A DNA stretch of 64,000 nt from Daucus carota subsp. sativus (taxonomy: Eukaryota > Streptophyta > Magnoliopsida > Apiales > Apiaceae), in assembly GCF_001625215.2 (NCBI RefSeq), contig NC_030381.2:39244689-39308688 (forward strand). Direction: 5' to 3'. Positions 44,766 through 57,599 of the stretch are shown here, one piece after another (the stretch's first letter is position 1; every line of letters starts with the position of its first letter). A model generated the notes under the pieces. That model was not told where the DNA came from, did not search any database, and worked only from the letters and a program-made list of their open reading frames with translations. Position numbers and translations under genes: made by a program.

Positions 44766-47700
44766 ATGGTGTCTAAATCAGCCAGTGATTCATCGTCGAA
44801 AGCTAAAGTTTGTACCTTTTTATCTCTTGTCTTTTGATTTTAATTAAATTCTCCCCTGTTTTTAGTACTTTTTTGGATTTTGCATATGTGCTTGATTTTG
44901 TTAGTGATTTTGAATTTAGGGTTTTGGGTATGATTTGCTTTATTAGCCCTTCATTTTCGATTTTGGAGGGTATGAATGAATTGTGTTACCATCTTTGTGT
45001 TTTTAGTGGATAAAGAAGCTACCTTTCTTGATTCTTGATTCTTGATTGCCCTTGTTTAATAGATTACTCGAAAGTCGAAACATTTTGCTATAACGAGTAT
45101 AATGATTCTTGGTTATTTGGTTGTGGGTTCTTGATTTAGAATATCTGTGGAAAGGAATTGGATTCGAATTACCAGTATTAGCTGAAATTTAGGTAATTGA
45201 ACTATAGATTTTCAAGATTGATTTGTTTTACGTTGATGGTAATTAGGGTTTTTGTTTTGTTGGTTATCATAAAGTAGGCTCTTTTTTAATATCATATATT
45301 TTCAGAACGCTGTCACACATTATAAGAGAATTATAAAACTTCTGTCCAAACACTGGAATTATCATGTGGTGATCATTAATCAAGTAATGTTAATCTATGT
45401 TACTGGACCCTTTGATTAACAATCAAGTCATGAAGATTGAACGTTTTCTTAATAAGATTTAAAACAGATATTAGGCATTTTTGAATGTCATTTAATAATC
45501 GAAAGCGCTGAACATTGGTTTTTGGATAATTAGCATAATCTCGTATATTCGGTACAAGATAGATCTTCAATGTAGGATTAATTGTAGATAAATAGATGTC
45601 TATCGTGATTTAGATTTACAGCCAATAATGGAGCTTGACACTTCGGAATTCGGATACATCAAAGAAGAAAAATTAACAAAATACAAGATAAATTAAATAT
45701 CCAACACCCTTTATGAACGCTTATGTATTTAAAATAGAAGTTTAGTAGTTCCTGTCTTTTATTAAATTTCTCACTCTCTATTGATACTCATATTTTGGAG
45801 TTCCATTCAATTCCATAGGCCCCCATATAATTTTATCAGGAATGACCGTGTTGCTAATTATCTTGAAACAGGTCAGTGATGTAATAGCATCTGTAAAACA
45901 AAAAATACTTAAATTGGAAAAGCAGATTCAAGCAGACAGGATTCAGTATGTCAAAGTAAGTCGATTAGTTGTTTTTGTGTTTAACCACCTAGTAAACAAT
46001 GATTGGAAAGTAATGCATCCTTTTTTGTATCACAGGAAATATTTCAGACAAACAGACAAAAGCTAGACACTCATTTATCTTTTGTGCCAGCAGACGGATC
46101 CAACTATGATATTTCATCGGCAGAAAAAAGTAATTTGGGCAACATGCTTTTTTCAAAAATAGAAAACCCTCTCCATATATACAGAGGAATTGCTCAGGGA
46201 CTGGGAGACAGAGAAGTTTTCAGCTGTCAAGATGCTACATATCCGACAAGTGCCACACTTCCACTTGTTGAAAAGATACCATCTTATACTACATGGATAT
46301 TTTTGGACAGGTGTGTCGCTTTAAAATTCTCTCTTTTTTGCTGTCAAAGCACATCAATACACAATCCATACTTAATGACATGACACCTTGCTCCAAATAT
46401 CTATTGTTATTTCAAATTGCAGTATCCAATTGGTTTAACCAAATTTTCTCTGGAGCAATCCATCCGTTTGGCTAGTTCATGCCCAAATTACTTGGGTAAT
46501 TTCGAAATTTCAGATAAATTTCTTAGATAATCTACAACTACATCAATTGAAACTTAGTGCTAAATTAATATGGGAATATGTGAACACGTGCAAATTAAAC
46601 TTGCCCTAGTAAAATCACTCCTAAAGCTTATCAATACCTGAGTTTAAACCTACATCTAAATTCAACCTGACATGGATAAAGAGACGAATTTTCAACCAAA
46701 AATTTCACACCTGATTTTTCCCTTTTTCTTTGAGAGTATACTGGTTGGGAATCCAGGTTCTAAGTAGAAGTAGTATATATTGATTTATTGTCATATGTGG
46801 TTTATCAAGTATATTCCTATTTCTCATTCCTGGCGGCTGCCCTGAACTAAAATGAATTATACTATGCGTGATTCTTTTCTGCTAGATGAGAACTGAGAAG
46901 GAACTCTGCGTAGTTGTTTGAACAACGACAAGTGTATGGATGTGAAAGGCTTGAATCATTATCCGACTTAAGACACATGGATAGATGTTAAGGCTTTCTC
47001 TTTCTTGACAAACAGTGTTTTCTTTGGCCATGACAAATAGTTCTTGATCTGATGTTACTCCCTGAACCTTCACCGTTTTGTTATGCAAAAGTATATCCTA
47101 TCTGGCATCCTTTTTTTTTTTTTTTTTTTTTTTGTATATTTGGCATTTTAGTTGTTGCTACTAAGAATGGATTTTGGATTATGATTAATGAGTTGTCAGT
47201 CTGATTTTTCTTTAGTATCTGTATTGATTTATCTGATTGTTTGATGGAAGATTTTTGGATATGTGATGACGAGATTATAGATAAAATTATATCAAAAAGT
47301 AGAAATAATTAATGTGTAAGGTTTGTTGTGCTAAGATTTTACCCCTTAATTCTTACCAATCCCTGTCTGTATGATTTTAGAGCTTCCAGGAGTATGCTGT
47401 ATGCACTATGCCTCTCTACTCCTAGGAGTAGAGGTACGGTCTGGTGACAACCATAAATTTTAATGTCCACGAACCCTGCTTGATACGTTTGGTCTGGATA
47501 TCTAGGAGTCTGCTCTAAAATAAAATGAAATTATTAAATGCCAACTGTTCAGATTTATGAAATCAAAGTGCCATTGTTAGCATATACGTATCTTTGGCTG
47601 GGCACTTTGCGGATGATGCTCAATTTATTAATATATTTTCCAGAATAAATCTTCCTCTCTCTTCCTTTAACATTGTTTGCACATTGCAGGAACCAGAGGA

Positions 47701-50700
47701 TGGCCGAAGACCAATCAGTTGTTGGGAGGAGACGTATTTACTATGATCAGAATGGAAGTGAGGCACTGGTGTGCAGTGACAGCGAGGAAGAGATGACAGA
47801 ACCTGATGAAGAGAAACATGAATTCTCTAAGGAGGAAGATCATATTATATGGTAAGGTCATTTAGGAGCTAGCCTGAATTATATATTAAAAATTATTGAT
47901 TAATATCTATTTCAACCAATTATGTTGGCATACCCTGGTCGGTTTGAAAAGCTTATACAGATGTTTTTAACATGCAATGTGTTAGTAAGGTAGACAGAAA
48001 AGAAGCTTGAAAGGCTCTAAATTATACCTGCTGTATTGGCCATGTGCATTTGCTTGGCCTTCATCTTTACAGTAAATTATTAAAATGTGAGACATGTGAG
48101 AACAGGAAGGTAAAAATAGTCATTATTTTGTGAAACTAATTTTTTGGATCGTTGTTCGGTAGCAAGATAAAATAATATTAGGAGATTAAACAGGAATAAC
48201 CTAATTGTAGAGAATCACCATAGCCAGAAATGAATTATTACCGGCTAAAAATGAAAAAGAAAACTCATGGAGTAGGCATAGGTCAGTAGAAATCTGGAAA
48301 AAAAATAGAAATACCAAGAAATGGCCTCCTTCTAGATTATGGAAGAAACTAGCTAGTAGCTACTGGAACACTATGCAATGAAGAAAGTTTCGAAAGTTGC
48401 GGCAACTATACCCCATCCTTTGCTAAAGGTAGGAAATGAGATTTACATTATGTTTTCTTATTTATCAGAGATCAGTTCTCAAGGGAACCACCACAACTTA
48501 GTACCCGATGGAAATCAATTTCCAGGACAGCATGATTAAGTTCCGATGCACTCACTATTTTGTAATAATTGACCTAGCTCAGATAATTTTTCAAATTGAA
48601 AGTGTCGGGTAAGATTACCAGGAAATAATCCTAGTTTCCAGTTTTTATGATCTCTGTTTGATTGCTTAGTATTCAATTATCTTTATCCTTGGCTGCTTTC
48701 TAAACAATCTATATGTTTTACTAAATCTTATAGGACAATTGCCGAAGAACATGAACTAAGTGATGAAGTGCTGAACGTCTTGACACATTATATTAGTGGA
48801 ACCTCTTCTGAAATTATGGTACACACTGCCCTGTATTAATGATTCTTTTAGTATGTTAAAATTATTATAAACAAAACAAGTAAATGTTGTTACAACTGTT
48901 ACCGATATTTTAAATTAAAATACCATTAATCATTTTCAGTTTAAACTTTGAATTTGTTATTGATTCAATCATGTTAACCGCTTAGAGATGTTTGCAATAA
49001 GCAGGAACGCTACAACGTGCTCAAGAGAAGCCACGAGGAAAAACAAAGACCGAATCCCAGTTCTGAGGAAAAAAGGCTCGACACAAGCATGTATCTAGAA
49101 AAAAGCCTTGGTGCTAATTTGGATTCTCTAGATAATCTTTTCTGTCGTCGTTGTTTGGTACTTGACCTCTGACCCTGTTCAGTTTAGTGTTCAAGAGATC
49201 CACTGAATATTGATAATTATTTATAATATTTCATTTTGATGTCATTTTAACAGGTATTCGACTGTCGACTGCACGGTTGTTCTCAAGGTCTAGTTAATTC
49301 TGTAAGTGTTGCATTCTTTCTTACATTTATGTGAATCATGTATATTCATATGCTAACCTTTAAAACATACTGTTGGACAGACTGAAAAACAGCCATATGC
49401 ATCTGAATCTGAAGACGATGGCAAACCATGCAGTGACCAGTGCTATCTCCAGGTAGGTCTTTTACTTTGGATATTGATATGTATGAAATACTTATGCTGA
49501 CTTAAATCAGTTCTGTAAATTTATAAATTAAATATCGTAATGTACTTTCTGGTAGCAGTTTAGTAGTCATCCTAGAGAAAGGAACTTTAAGAGATGTCGA
49601 ATGAAATTTGTCACTTCTAGAAGCTGACCCCTTGGAGAGTGCAATTATTAGTGTAAGATTCATACTTTCAAGGAAAGAGATCTGCTATGGGATTTTAAGG
49701 GGTGAAAAGCCTGAAGATGGAAAATGTTGTTCCCCTAGCCTGAGGGGTCGATTAAGTGTTTGATCTTAGAAAATGCCATTTGATGATCTAAGATTTGCAA
49801 CAAAAACAACGTATGCTAAAAAGATTGACACTTCACATGTTTACACTTGCACATTGGAAATGGCATTAGGTGCTTTATCTTACATGTACTGTAGGAATGA
49901 ACCCCAAGATTATTGAATCTTAGGCTTGGTTTATGTAGTTTGTGATAATTAAGGTCTATTTTCCTCCTTTACGTTGCATGTTAGATATAGTATTAGTCTG
50001 GGAGTTTCTCCTCTGTTGAATTAGATATTATTAGGGCAGACCCCTATTTTCCTGTAATACATTTTTTTAGTGTATGGTAATTAAAAGTTCAAATTATGTA
50101 AAAAAAAATTTGAAGATTGAGAAATTCGAAGAAAATGCGAGCTGAATTTGGTTACTTTGGACCTTTTAGTAACAAAGTGAACTGCATGGAAGGCCTGAGA
50201 CATTTGTATTTGATTCTCTGACAGTTTCCTGCTTTATAATATTACTCTTCATTAGCATGATCGAAGTATTGAGATATGCTGACCATAGAGTGTTAAAAAT
50301 TTAACCGTCAAATTGCTAATATGGTATCTGATACATGCCTTCATGATAACAATTCCCGAGGCACGTGGCCTTCAAATTGCTAATATTTATCATTAATTTT
50401 TATGCACTTGAATTTATGTATTACATCTCTTGAATATCATTACACGAACATGCTTCCTTATATCTCCAGTTGTACATGACTACATATTGTTCTTCCATCG
50501 TAAATAAGATTATTATTATCTTGCATGCTTTTCTGAGTAAAGTTTTGCTTTTCTGTATGTCTTTCTGATTATGCAGTTAAGAATTGCCAAAGACTTGCCT
50601 GATACTTCACTCGCCAATTCATCCGCTAAGATTGAAAGTAAAGAAGAGGAATGCTCGGATCCAATTTCCTCAAATGATGGTGAATCAGGTTGCAATTGAA

Positions 50701-53700
50701 CAGATACCCCTAGGATACCTGCTTGTACATATATAAATCATATCTTCTTTTGGTAGTCAATAAAATCAGTGCTAATTATATGAAGTTTGGATACAGGGAA
50801 ACGCAAGTGTTTAACGCAAACATCCGAGTTTCAAGAGAGTTTGACAGGTTCTTCTAATGATTCTCAAGTTTATAATAAGAAACAAAAAGTGTTATCAGGT
50901 CCTACTGAAGTTGCAACGGATGCCAAAACTAGTTTAGCTGAGGATGACAGGTCTAGTACCAAATTAGCAGATATGGACATTATTGAAATCGATAAAGACG
51001 ATTTCGGTTCATCCACCAAACATGTTGGCAGTACATCATCTAGCCATGATTCAAACAAGGTAGCTGTTGTCTCATTGTTAACGTTAATGACTTCAGATCA
51101 GGATGGCGATAGTATTATTAGAACTTTAGTAGTTGCTTAACACTCTATGTTGTGATGATGCAGGCTCCTGTATTTGTAGGTTCTCAGGCAAAAGGGGTAG
51201 TAAGTAGCAACGAGTGGAAACCCCTTGAAAAAGACTTATATTTAAAGGGCATAGAAATTTTTGGAAGAAACAGGTATATAGACTTTCTAGAAAATATATA
51301 ATATGTCAACTGTATCCTATCTATAGAATTACCCAGTAGGCTATGTTTAAATTAGAACTTTCAAACTCTAGTGTTGTTGATAAAAAAAATATTGAACTTG
51401 TGTTACTGCCATACCTGAAGGATGAAACACTTTTAAACAAAAACTAAGTTGACTAATACACATGTGCGTGCTTTATAGATCTGCAATAAATACTCAGTTT
51501 CCACCCGACCCATGATATTTATATTAGGTTGAATTTATATTTATAAAATTGAAAGTTTTTAATTTATTTTCTGTATAAGGAGTATCGTGCTGTAGCTTAC
51601 GATTTTGAGGTTTCGCATGCCTTACAGTTGCCTAATAGCAAGGAATTTACTTCCTGGCCTAAAGACTTGCTCAGAGGTATCTGCTTACATGAATCATGAT
51701 GCAGCAGCAATGTCTCACGGATCTACTGCCCTATCAAATTCCTTTTTCGATGGTGATGGGAATGTTGATGCAAAAAAACTGGTATATGTTTCTGGCTTTC
51801 AGTTCCATGTTTTCCTTGCACATCTAAAACTAATAATAGGAAGAAAGCAAATGGGAAGACCACATCTGATATTCCTCTTAAGCTAGAGAGTATTTCCTGT
51901 GTTTTTCAGTTTCCCATTATATTATCCTCTGATTGAAGTCAACTTGTACATAAATGAAGTCAAATACAGTTGTTCTGCTGATATCTGGCAAGTACAAATC
52001 TGAGATTTTAAAACAATAGTAATGGTTACGAAGAGAGTGTCTGAGCATAAGGATGGAGTATTATCGCAGTACTGCACAATTGCTATATATATAATTATAT
52101 ATGTCTACCGATTAAGTATTGCAACTTGTGCCAGAATGAAAAACAGTATTGTCAGAAGAAGAGTGAGCAATAGAATATACTCCCTCTGTCCCATTTTAAC
52201 TGATGTTTGACTTTTTAACACGTATATTGAGGTGTAAAAAAACAATATCTACACTCAATAAAAAATTTCAATTCTTATATCAAATAAAAGTTTGGACTCT
52301 AAACTTTTATTTGATATAAATTTTATAAAAAATAATCATGTTTAAATGTAATTTTTTTAATATCTTAAAATACGTGTAAAAAAGTCAAAAGCAGTTAAAA
52401 TGGGACGGAGGGAGTAATATTCTTCCCCTGGGCTGCACCACAAAAATTTGCGCGAATTATTTTTATTAAGAAAAATAGTCTGAAATTATCAACAGAGGTT
52501 TACTCATTCATCCAATGAATATACTTAATAGCTGTTACAAGTATAGCAATATATTTGAGTTAGATTCAAGAATTTTGAAGTAGCACCAATGTAGCTTGAC
52601 TGGATAAGAGACAAAAGACAAGTATATTCATGTTTCCATCCATTCAATATGCAGCATCAAACTTGGTGCCCTGCAAACCAAATACATTCATGATAAAAGA
52701 AATTGTTCTGCCTAATATATTGTGCATCACAGGAACAAGGTCTTCAGGCAAGGTCGCGTTTATTTCGTAGAAGGGGCAGAACACGGAAGCTCAAATACTC
52801 TTGGAAGTCTGCTGGCCATCCATCATTTTGGAGAAGGATTGCAGATGGAAAAAATCAGTCTTGTAAACAGTATATACCATGTGGATGCGACTCTATATGT
52901 GGAAAACAGTGCCCCTGTCATCAAAATGGAACTTGCTGTGAAAAATATTGTGGGTAAGTCAAGTTTAAGTGGAAAAATAATTTTGAGTGATCAACTTTGT
53001 TGACCAAGAGCCTCGAAAGATGGGTGTAGTTTTAGAAAACAGACAAGCAATACTTATATAATTATATTATATATCTATTTTTCTGTACTAGATAATCTGA
53101 AACAGACTAAATCCTATTGCCTAATAATAAATATTAAAATTTTGAAATCTTTAGGTGCTCCAAGAGCTGCAAAAATAGGTTCAGAGGATGTCACTGTGCA
53201 AAAAGTCAGTGTAGAAGTCGGCAGTGTCCATGTTTTGCTGCTGGACGTGAATGTGACCCTGATGTTTGCCGTAATTGCTGGGTTAGGTAATCAGTCTCTT
53301 GCTCATCTACCTCTGATTTTGAAACCTTCACTTGGTAATTGATATAGTCATATAGATCTGTATTGATCTTGAATAATAGTTTTGTGCATATGCGATGTTC
53401 ATATTTATATAAGGAAACCTATATTTGGAAATTACAGGCAGCCTATCTGATTCTCTTTCAGAACTAACCACTTCAAATAACATCATTTATAAATTCTATC
53501 ATGGAATGATTAAATTACTACTTTTTCAGTTGTGGTGATGGCTCATTAGGTGAGCCACCTCGACGAGGAGATGGCCATTGTGGAAATATGAGACTCCTCC
53601 TTAGACAGCAGCAAAGGGTAACTATTTATATTAAATTCAACATGAATAAGCATTGGACTTGGACAAAGCTTGTACTTATTAATGTTCTCTTCTTTTCCTA

Positions 53701-54698
53701 TTAGATCCTCTTGGCAAAATCTGATGTTGCTGGATGGGGAGCCTTTCTGAAGGTAGGAAAGCACAAATGACTTGTCGTCTCTCGTAATTGTTTAACTTCT
53801 CAATATTTTCAAATGTATAACTTATCCACTTGGTTTCAGAATCCCGTCAACAAGAATGACTATCTTGGAGAATATACTGGTGAATTGATCTCACACCGAG
53901 AAGCCGATAAGCGAGGGAAGATCTATGACCGTGCTAACTCTTCGTTCCTTTTTGATTTGAATGAACAGGCAAGTGACCACTGCTAAATATTGTGTATCGT
54001 GCATAGTAGTATAATTTAACTTAGAAACCAATTGTTTGAACAATATGTGTCATCACGGAACTTGTGGTACATAAATTAAAGAGAGTGGTTGAATTAATTT
54101 TGATGCCATCTCAAATGCAGCATTTTTCATCCTACACTATTTTTCTCCTGATTGCGTTCTATAGCCTCGGTTAAAAACTTAAAATAGTTAATTGAATCCA
54201 CCGACTTCCCAAGTTCCAGCATTTTCACAATTGCAGAAACTTGCATTATAGTAATAAAAGACTGAAAGTAATGAAACTCTAATTTTTGTACTGTAGAATT
54301 CGGAATACCAATGCATCTGTTTTTTTTTTGTTTTTTTTTTGGTGCAGTATGTCCTTGATGCTTACCGCAAAGGAGACAAGCTGAAATTCGCAAATCACTC
54401 GTCAAATCCCAACTGCTATGCAAAGGTATTCAACTTAATAAATTAGCATGCCCAAGTATTTTTGTATTTGTTATGATAAAGCTGATTACAGAGAGTCCAT
54501 CTTCAGGTTATGCTCGTGGCAGGTGATCATCGAGTTGGCATTTTTGCCAATGAGCGTATTGAAGCGAGCGAAGAGCTATTCTATGATTATCGTTATGGAC
54601 CTGATCAAGCACCGGAATGGGCTCGTAGACCTGAGGGTTGGAAGGGAGATGATGCGTCAATTCCTCAAGGTCGGGCCAAGAAACACCAGTCTCATTGA
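44766..54698 (+). CDS. SWN: Histone H3K27 methyltransferase of PRC2, SWINGER/EZA1 type
   Basis: Nineteen exons join in frame to 815 residues: 44766-44807, 45872-45955, 46036-46310, 47690-47851, 48734-48818, 49005-49157, 49254-49301, 49381-49452, 50577-50688, 50797-51059, 51164-51273, 51628-51781, 52733-52953, 53155-53286, 53530-53617, 53705-53752, 53840-53968, 54348-54425, 54507-54698. It is the catalytic subunit of Polycomb repressive complex 2, in the nucleus. Order: EZH-type N-terminal part ('[20 protein letters not shown]', '[17 protein letters not shown]'), a SANT-like part ('[20 protein letters not shown]'), the cysteine-rich CXC region (about 545-638, '[19 protein letters not shown]'), and SET (about 645-790, '[14 protein letters not shown]' near 740, 'ELFYDYRYG'). 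The tail 'GRAKKHQSH' matches SWINGER, not CURLY LEAF or MEDEA. The intron after exon 17 has a GC donor. Confidence 0.95.
52180..52414. mobile_element. Stowaway-like MITE, 235 bp, in intron 12 of SWN
   Basis: The ends are CTCCCTCTGTCCCATTTTAA and, on the right, TTAAAATGGGACGGAGGGAG. TA is on both sides (52178-52179, 52415-52416). Inner TTTGACTTTTTAACACG pairs with CGTGTAAAAAAGTCAAA. It sits inside a 951-base intron and leaves splice sites untouched. Confidence 0.9.
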
Positions 54699-56048
54699 TT
54701 TTTTACCAGTTCTGGCGGCACAGTTGTGGAAATTGCAAGATTCATGTCCCCCTCGGAGTGGATATATATATACACAATAAGTATACAAATATATCGTGTT
54801 ATAGCTAATTCATTTCAGCTGTGATGTAGAAATGATGATTCCTTTTTCCTTTCCCCTTTTTAAGGATCTTGTGAAATCAAATTTCTGGTATGTTTCTTAC
54901 AGAATAAGTTCTAGAACAGCTGTCTTTGATGATACACATGTAGCAGCAGCAATAAGATAGCAGAAGTTTATTTTTAAAAGTAATTTTTGAAGATGGCAAA
55001 AGTTTTTGATGCGCGCTTTCTATCTCTCCGATGATTTATGCAAATATGTAGCTTGAAGATGCTTAAAAGTTACTGCTGGTTGTATGAGTGACTTATAAGT
55101 ACTATTCATGTATTAACAATTAAAATTAACAATGCTATTAATATTTAAACCAAGACAATGAAAAGTTATCGTTACATGATAGAATTAGATTTTATTTAAA
55201 TTTCATACTGGTAAGTGGTAAGGTACAAATAGATATGCCGCTCATCATCTTTCTCTGTTTTCTCTCTTAAGAGTTCGAAATCACTAATTTGAAGTGGTTT
55301 TTTAGATGGTCGAGTTTTATCTTTTTTGCATTTTAGTTGCGAGAATTTATAAATTGATGGGCATACATTATCTTTATATCTTAAAAAACATTTTTATATA
55401 TCATTTTTTAAGGATCACCTTTTTGAGAAAAAGCTAATATTTTTCCTTAAAGAAAATAGTCTGTTTATCTTTTTGATGAATTAAAAGATATATGAGCAGC
55501 TAATTAATTTAGGGGTAAAAGAGATTATATAAAACTGAACATACTTTAAGAAGAATTAAAACAAATAAAAAAATTCAACCAATTCACTACAAATAAACAT
55601 GTATTAACATATTTAACATATTAGTAAAAGATATAATTAGCACTTGAAGTTGATGTCATGATAAAAGATAATATTGCTGGTGTAAATTAGAAGCAATATT
55701 TGCAGATTCTTTGTTAGACCGATTCTTTCTGTTGCATCATTTCCGTAGAAAATGACTCCTCCAACCAACACATCCACACACATGTGATATAAGAATTAGT
55801 CAAACACTTCAAATTAAGATTCTAATACATATAAGTTTAAGCTTCACATTTGCACACATATTAGGAGCAGCTTCCTGGTTTCTTTATTTTTTCAGGTCGA
55901 TCACATATGTTGTACAATCATGCTTCATTATCTTTAACAATTGTTTTACAATGTGGTATTGTATCAATGCTATATGCCTATTTATTGTTCTGTTTCTTGT
56001 AAATAATATTCAAGAATCATTGGTTCTGAGATTATTTGACTGATTGCA
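54699..56048. other. 3' flank of SWN and leader region of COX5C
   Basis: Mostly AT-rich. An acceptor-like TGATTGCAG ends at 56049, 60 bases before the COX5C start codon. This suggests a leader intron, known in other plant COX5C genes. I could not fix its donor. No other gene was seen. Confidence 0.4.
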
Positions 56049-56108
56049 GGGGTTTGATTAAGGTGCACATAATCTAGAACGAACTCGAGTTCGAAGAAGA
56101 AACGTAGT

Positions 56109-56303
56109 ATGGGGGGAGGACCGAGGATTGTTCATGAAAAATTAAGGGGACCTAATCTGGTGAAGGAAATTGCAGTGGCAGCTACCATGGGATTAGTCAT
56201 AGCTTCTTTCTGGAAATATAAACACTGGGAAATGAAGAATACTAGACGACAATTCTACGACATGCTTGATAGAGGTGAAGTTAGTGTGGTTATTGATGAG
56301 TAA
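56109..56303 (+). CDS. COX5C: Cytochrome c oxidase subunit 5C
   Basis: This single-exon 64-residue protein is the normal size for this plant subunit of mitochondrial complex IV. The start 'MGGGPRIVHEKLRGPNLVKE' matches the family pattern 'HATLKGPSVVKE'. One membrane helix follows (about 20-38, 'IAVAATMGLVIASFWKY'). The C-terminal part 'RRQFYDMLDRGEVSVVIDE' matches 'TRTFYDLLERGEIGVV'. It lies in the inner mitochondrial membrane and has no cleaved presequence. The ATG at 56109 is the only one that gives the full domain. A leader intron is likely. Confidence 0.93.
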   Translation: MGGGPRIVHEKLRGPNLVKEIAVAATMGLVIASFWKYKHWEMKNTRRQFYDMLDRGEVSVVIDE

Positions 56304-57111
56304 TCTTGTAGCTAGTTCTTGTTAATTGTGCATGTATGCTACTAAATGCTGGTCATATATGTACATGAAATAAGATTGCAGGTTTGGTTTTGGCCTTTTG
56401 ATTGTGATTCGTTTGACAAACTCTTGAATAATAGTAATATTTTGTTGGAGTTTCTGATTCATTTGCATGTCCTCTCACAACATTCATTAATTCATCTTTC
56501 AGTTAGTATAGTAATGCCTTAGCTACTGGTGGTTTATTTTGTTTTGCATAATTATTGTGTCCTCAGTATAGCATGCATGGATCCTGAATTTCAATCAGTT
56601 TCTGCATATGTACCCTGACTCATTATTTTGTACCCGTGTCGGACACTCGACACTCAGACATGAGTATGGATACTGTGACAGTTATTTCAAACAAAAAACA
56701 TGTAAAATTTTAAAATATTGCCCGAATCCGACACGGGAGACGTATCTGGTGTAACATAGGTTTCAGCTGCAAACTCTGCCTATCTGAGCTGGACTCACTC
56801 TCAAATCCACATCTATTAAGCAATTATTTTTTTCTGTATATACTTTAATTGAATCCTCCTAAAACATGGATCTATTTGTCATCCACAGGCACAAACTGCA
56901 CTTATCTCTTCCGCTTGGACATCACTTAACTAAGATATAATTAAATTCGACTAAAAAAATTAGTAAGAAAATACGGATAATTAGGTGCTGTAAGTACTAT
57001 GTGAGCAAGTATGTGTAACTATTTAAGTAATCAAGTACTTATAATTACATCACATAATGTTATGACAGAAGTTCATATAAGAAAGTTGTCACCCGAAATA
57101 TTCCAACAACA
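56304..57111. other. Spacer between COX5C and CP12
   Basis: Holds the 3' ends of two convergent genes. It has one hairpin-like repeat (56633-56737) and no other feature. Confidence 0.4.
56633..56737. repeat. Short inverted-repeat element, about 105 bp
   Basis: CCCGTGTCGGACACTCG near the left end and AATCCGACACGGG at the right end are inverted matches (CCCGTGTCGGA / TCCGACACGGG, 11 bases). The interior is AT-rich. It may be a small MITE or a decayed end of one. Confidence 0.6.
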
Positions 57112-57498
57112 TCAATTATCATAAGTGCGGCACTCATCAGTCTCAGGATTATCCTTGCAGAACTCCTCCAAGGAGTCCGTTTGTTTTGCCTTGTCCTTTG
57201 CATGGCTAACTGCTGCAGCCAGCTCCTCCACCTCGTCCCACGCAGCCGCGCACTCTCCCTCCACAGAGTCCCCTGCACACGTCTCCTCCGCGTTCTTGAT
57301 GCTCTCAGCCACCTTCCCTGTGAGGTCTGGCTGGGTTGCCATGGTCCGAACTCCCATCCGGCCTGAACCATATTGGATGGACTTGTTGGTCCATGGCTGG
57401 CTCAGTTTTAGCCACGGGGACTTGATGGTTGGTGCATCTGAAATGTTGTTAAAGAGTGCTGGAGCAGAAAGGCTCACACCAGAGAATGATGCAGCCAT
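57112..57498 (-). CDS. CP12: Calvin cycle protein CP12, chloroplast
   Basis: This is an intronless 128-residue frame from an ATG at 57498. CP12 is a small, mostly disordered stromal linker. When oxidised it joins GAPDH and phosphoribulokinase into an inactive complex and so switches off the Calvin cycle in the dark. Residues 1 to about 53 look like a transit peptide (Ser/Ala/Pro-rich, few acids). The mature part carries both redox pairs: Cys74-Cys83 ('CAGDSVEGEC') and Cys114-Cys123 ('CKDNPETDEC'). The central core motif 'AAAWDEVEELAAA' and the GAPDH-binding tail ending 'ECRTYDN' are present. All four cysteines are kept, so it should be fully functional. It resembles CP12-1/CP12-2 and not the divergent CP12-3. 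Confidence 0.95.
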   Translation of the reverse strand: MAASFSGVSLSAPALFNNISDAPTIKSPWLKLSQPWTNKSIQYGSGRMGVRTMATQPDLTGKVAESIKNAEETCAGDSVEGECAAAWDEVEELAAAVSHAKDKAKQTDSLEEFCKDNPETDECRTYDN

Positions 57499-57566
57499 TG
57501 CAGAATACAGTTGTGCAGAGAGTTGTGGTTATGTGATGAAATGAAGACTAAAAATCTGAAATTGGA

Positions 57567-57576
57567 GATATATAAT
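57567..57576 (-). promoter_or_regulatory. Putative TATA box of CP12
   Basis: The minus strand reads ATTATATATC, about 70 bases upstream of the CP12 start codon. Confidence 0.5.
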
Positions 57577-57599
57577 TGGGGTGTAACGAATTTCAGGCA

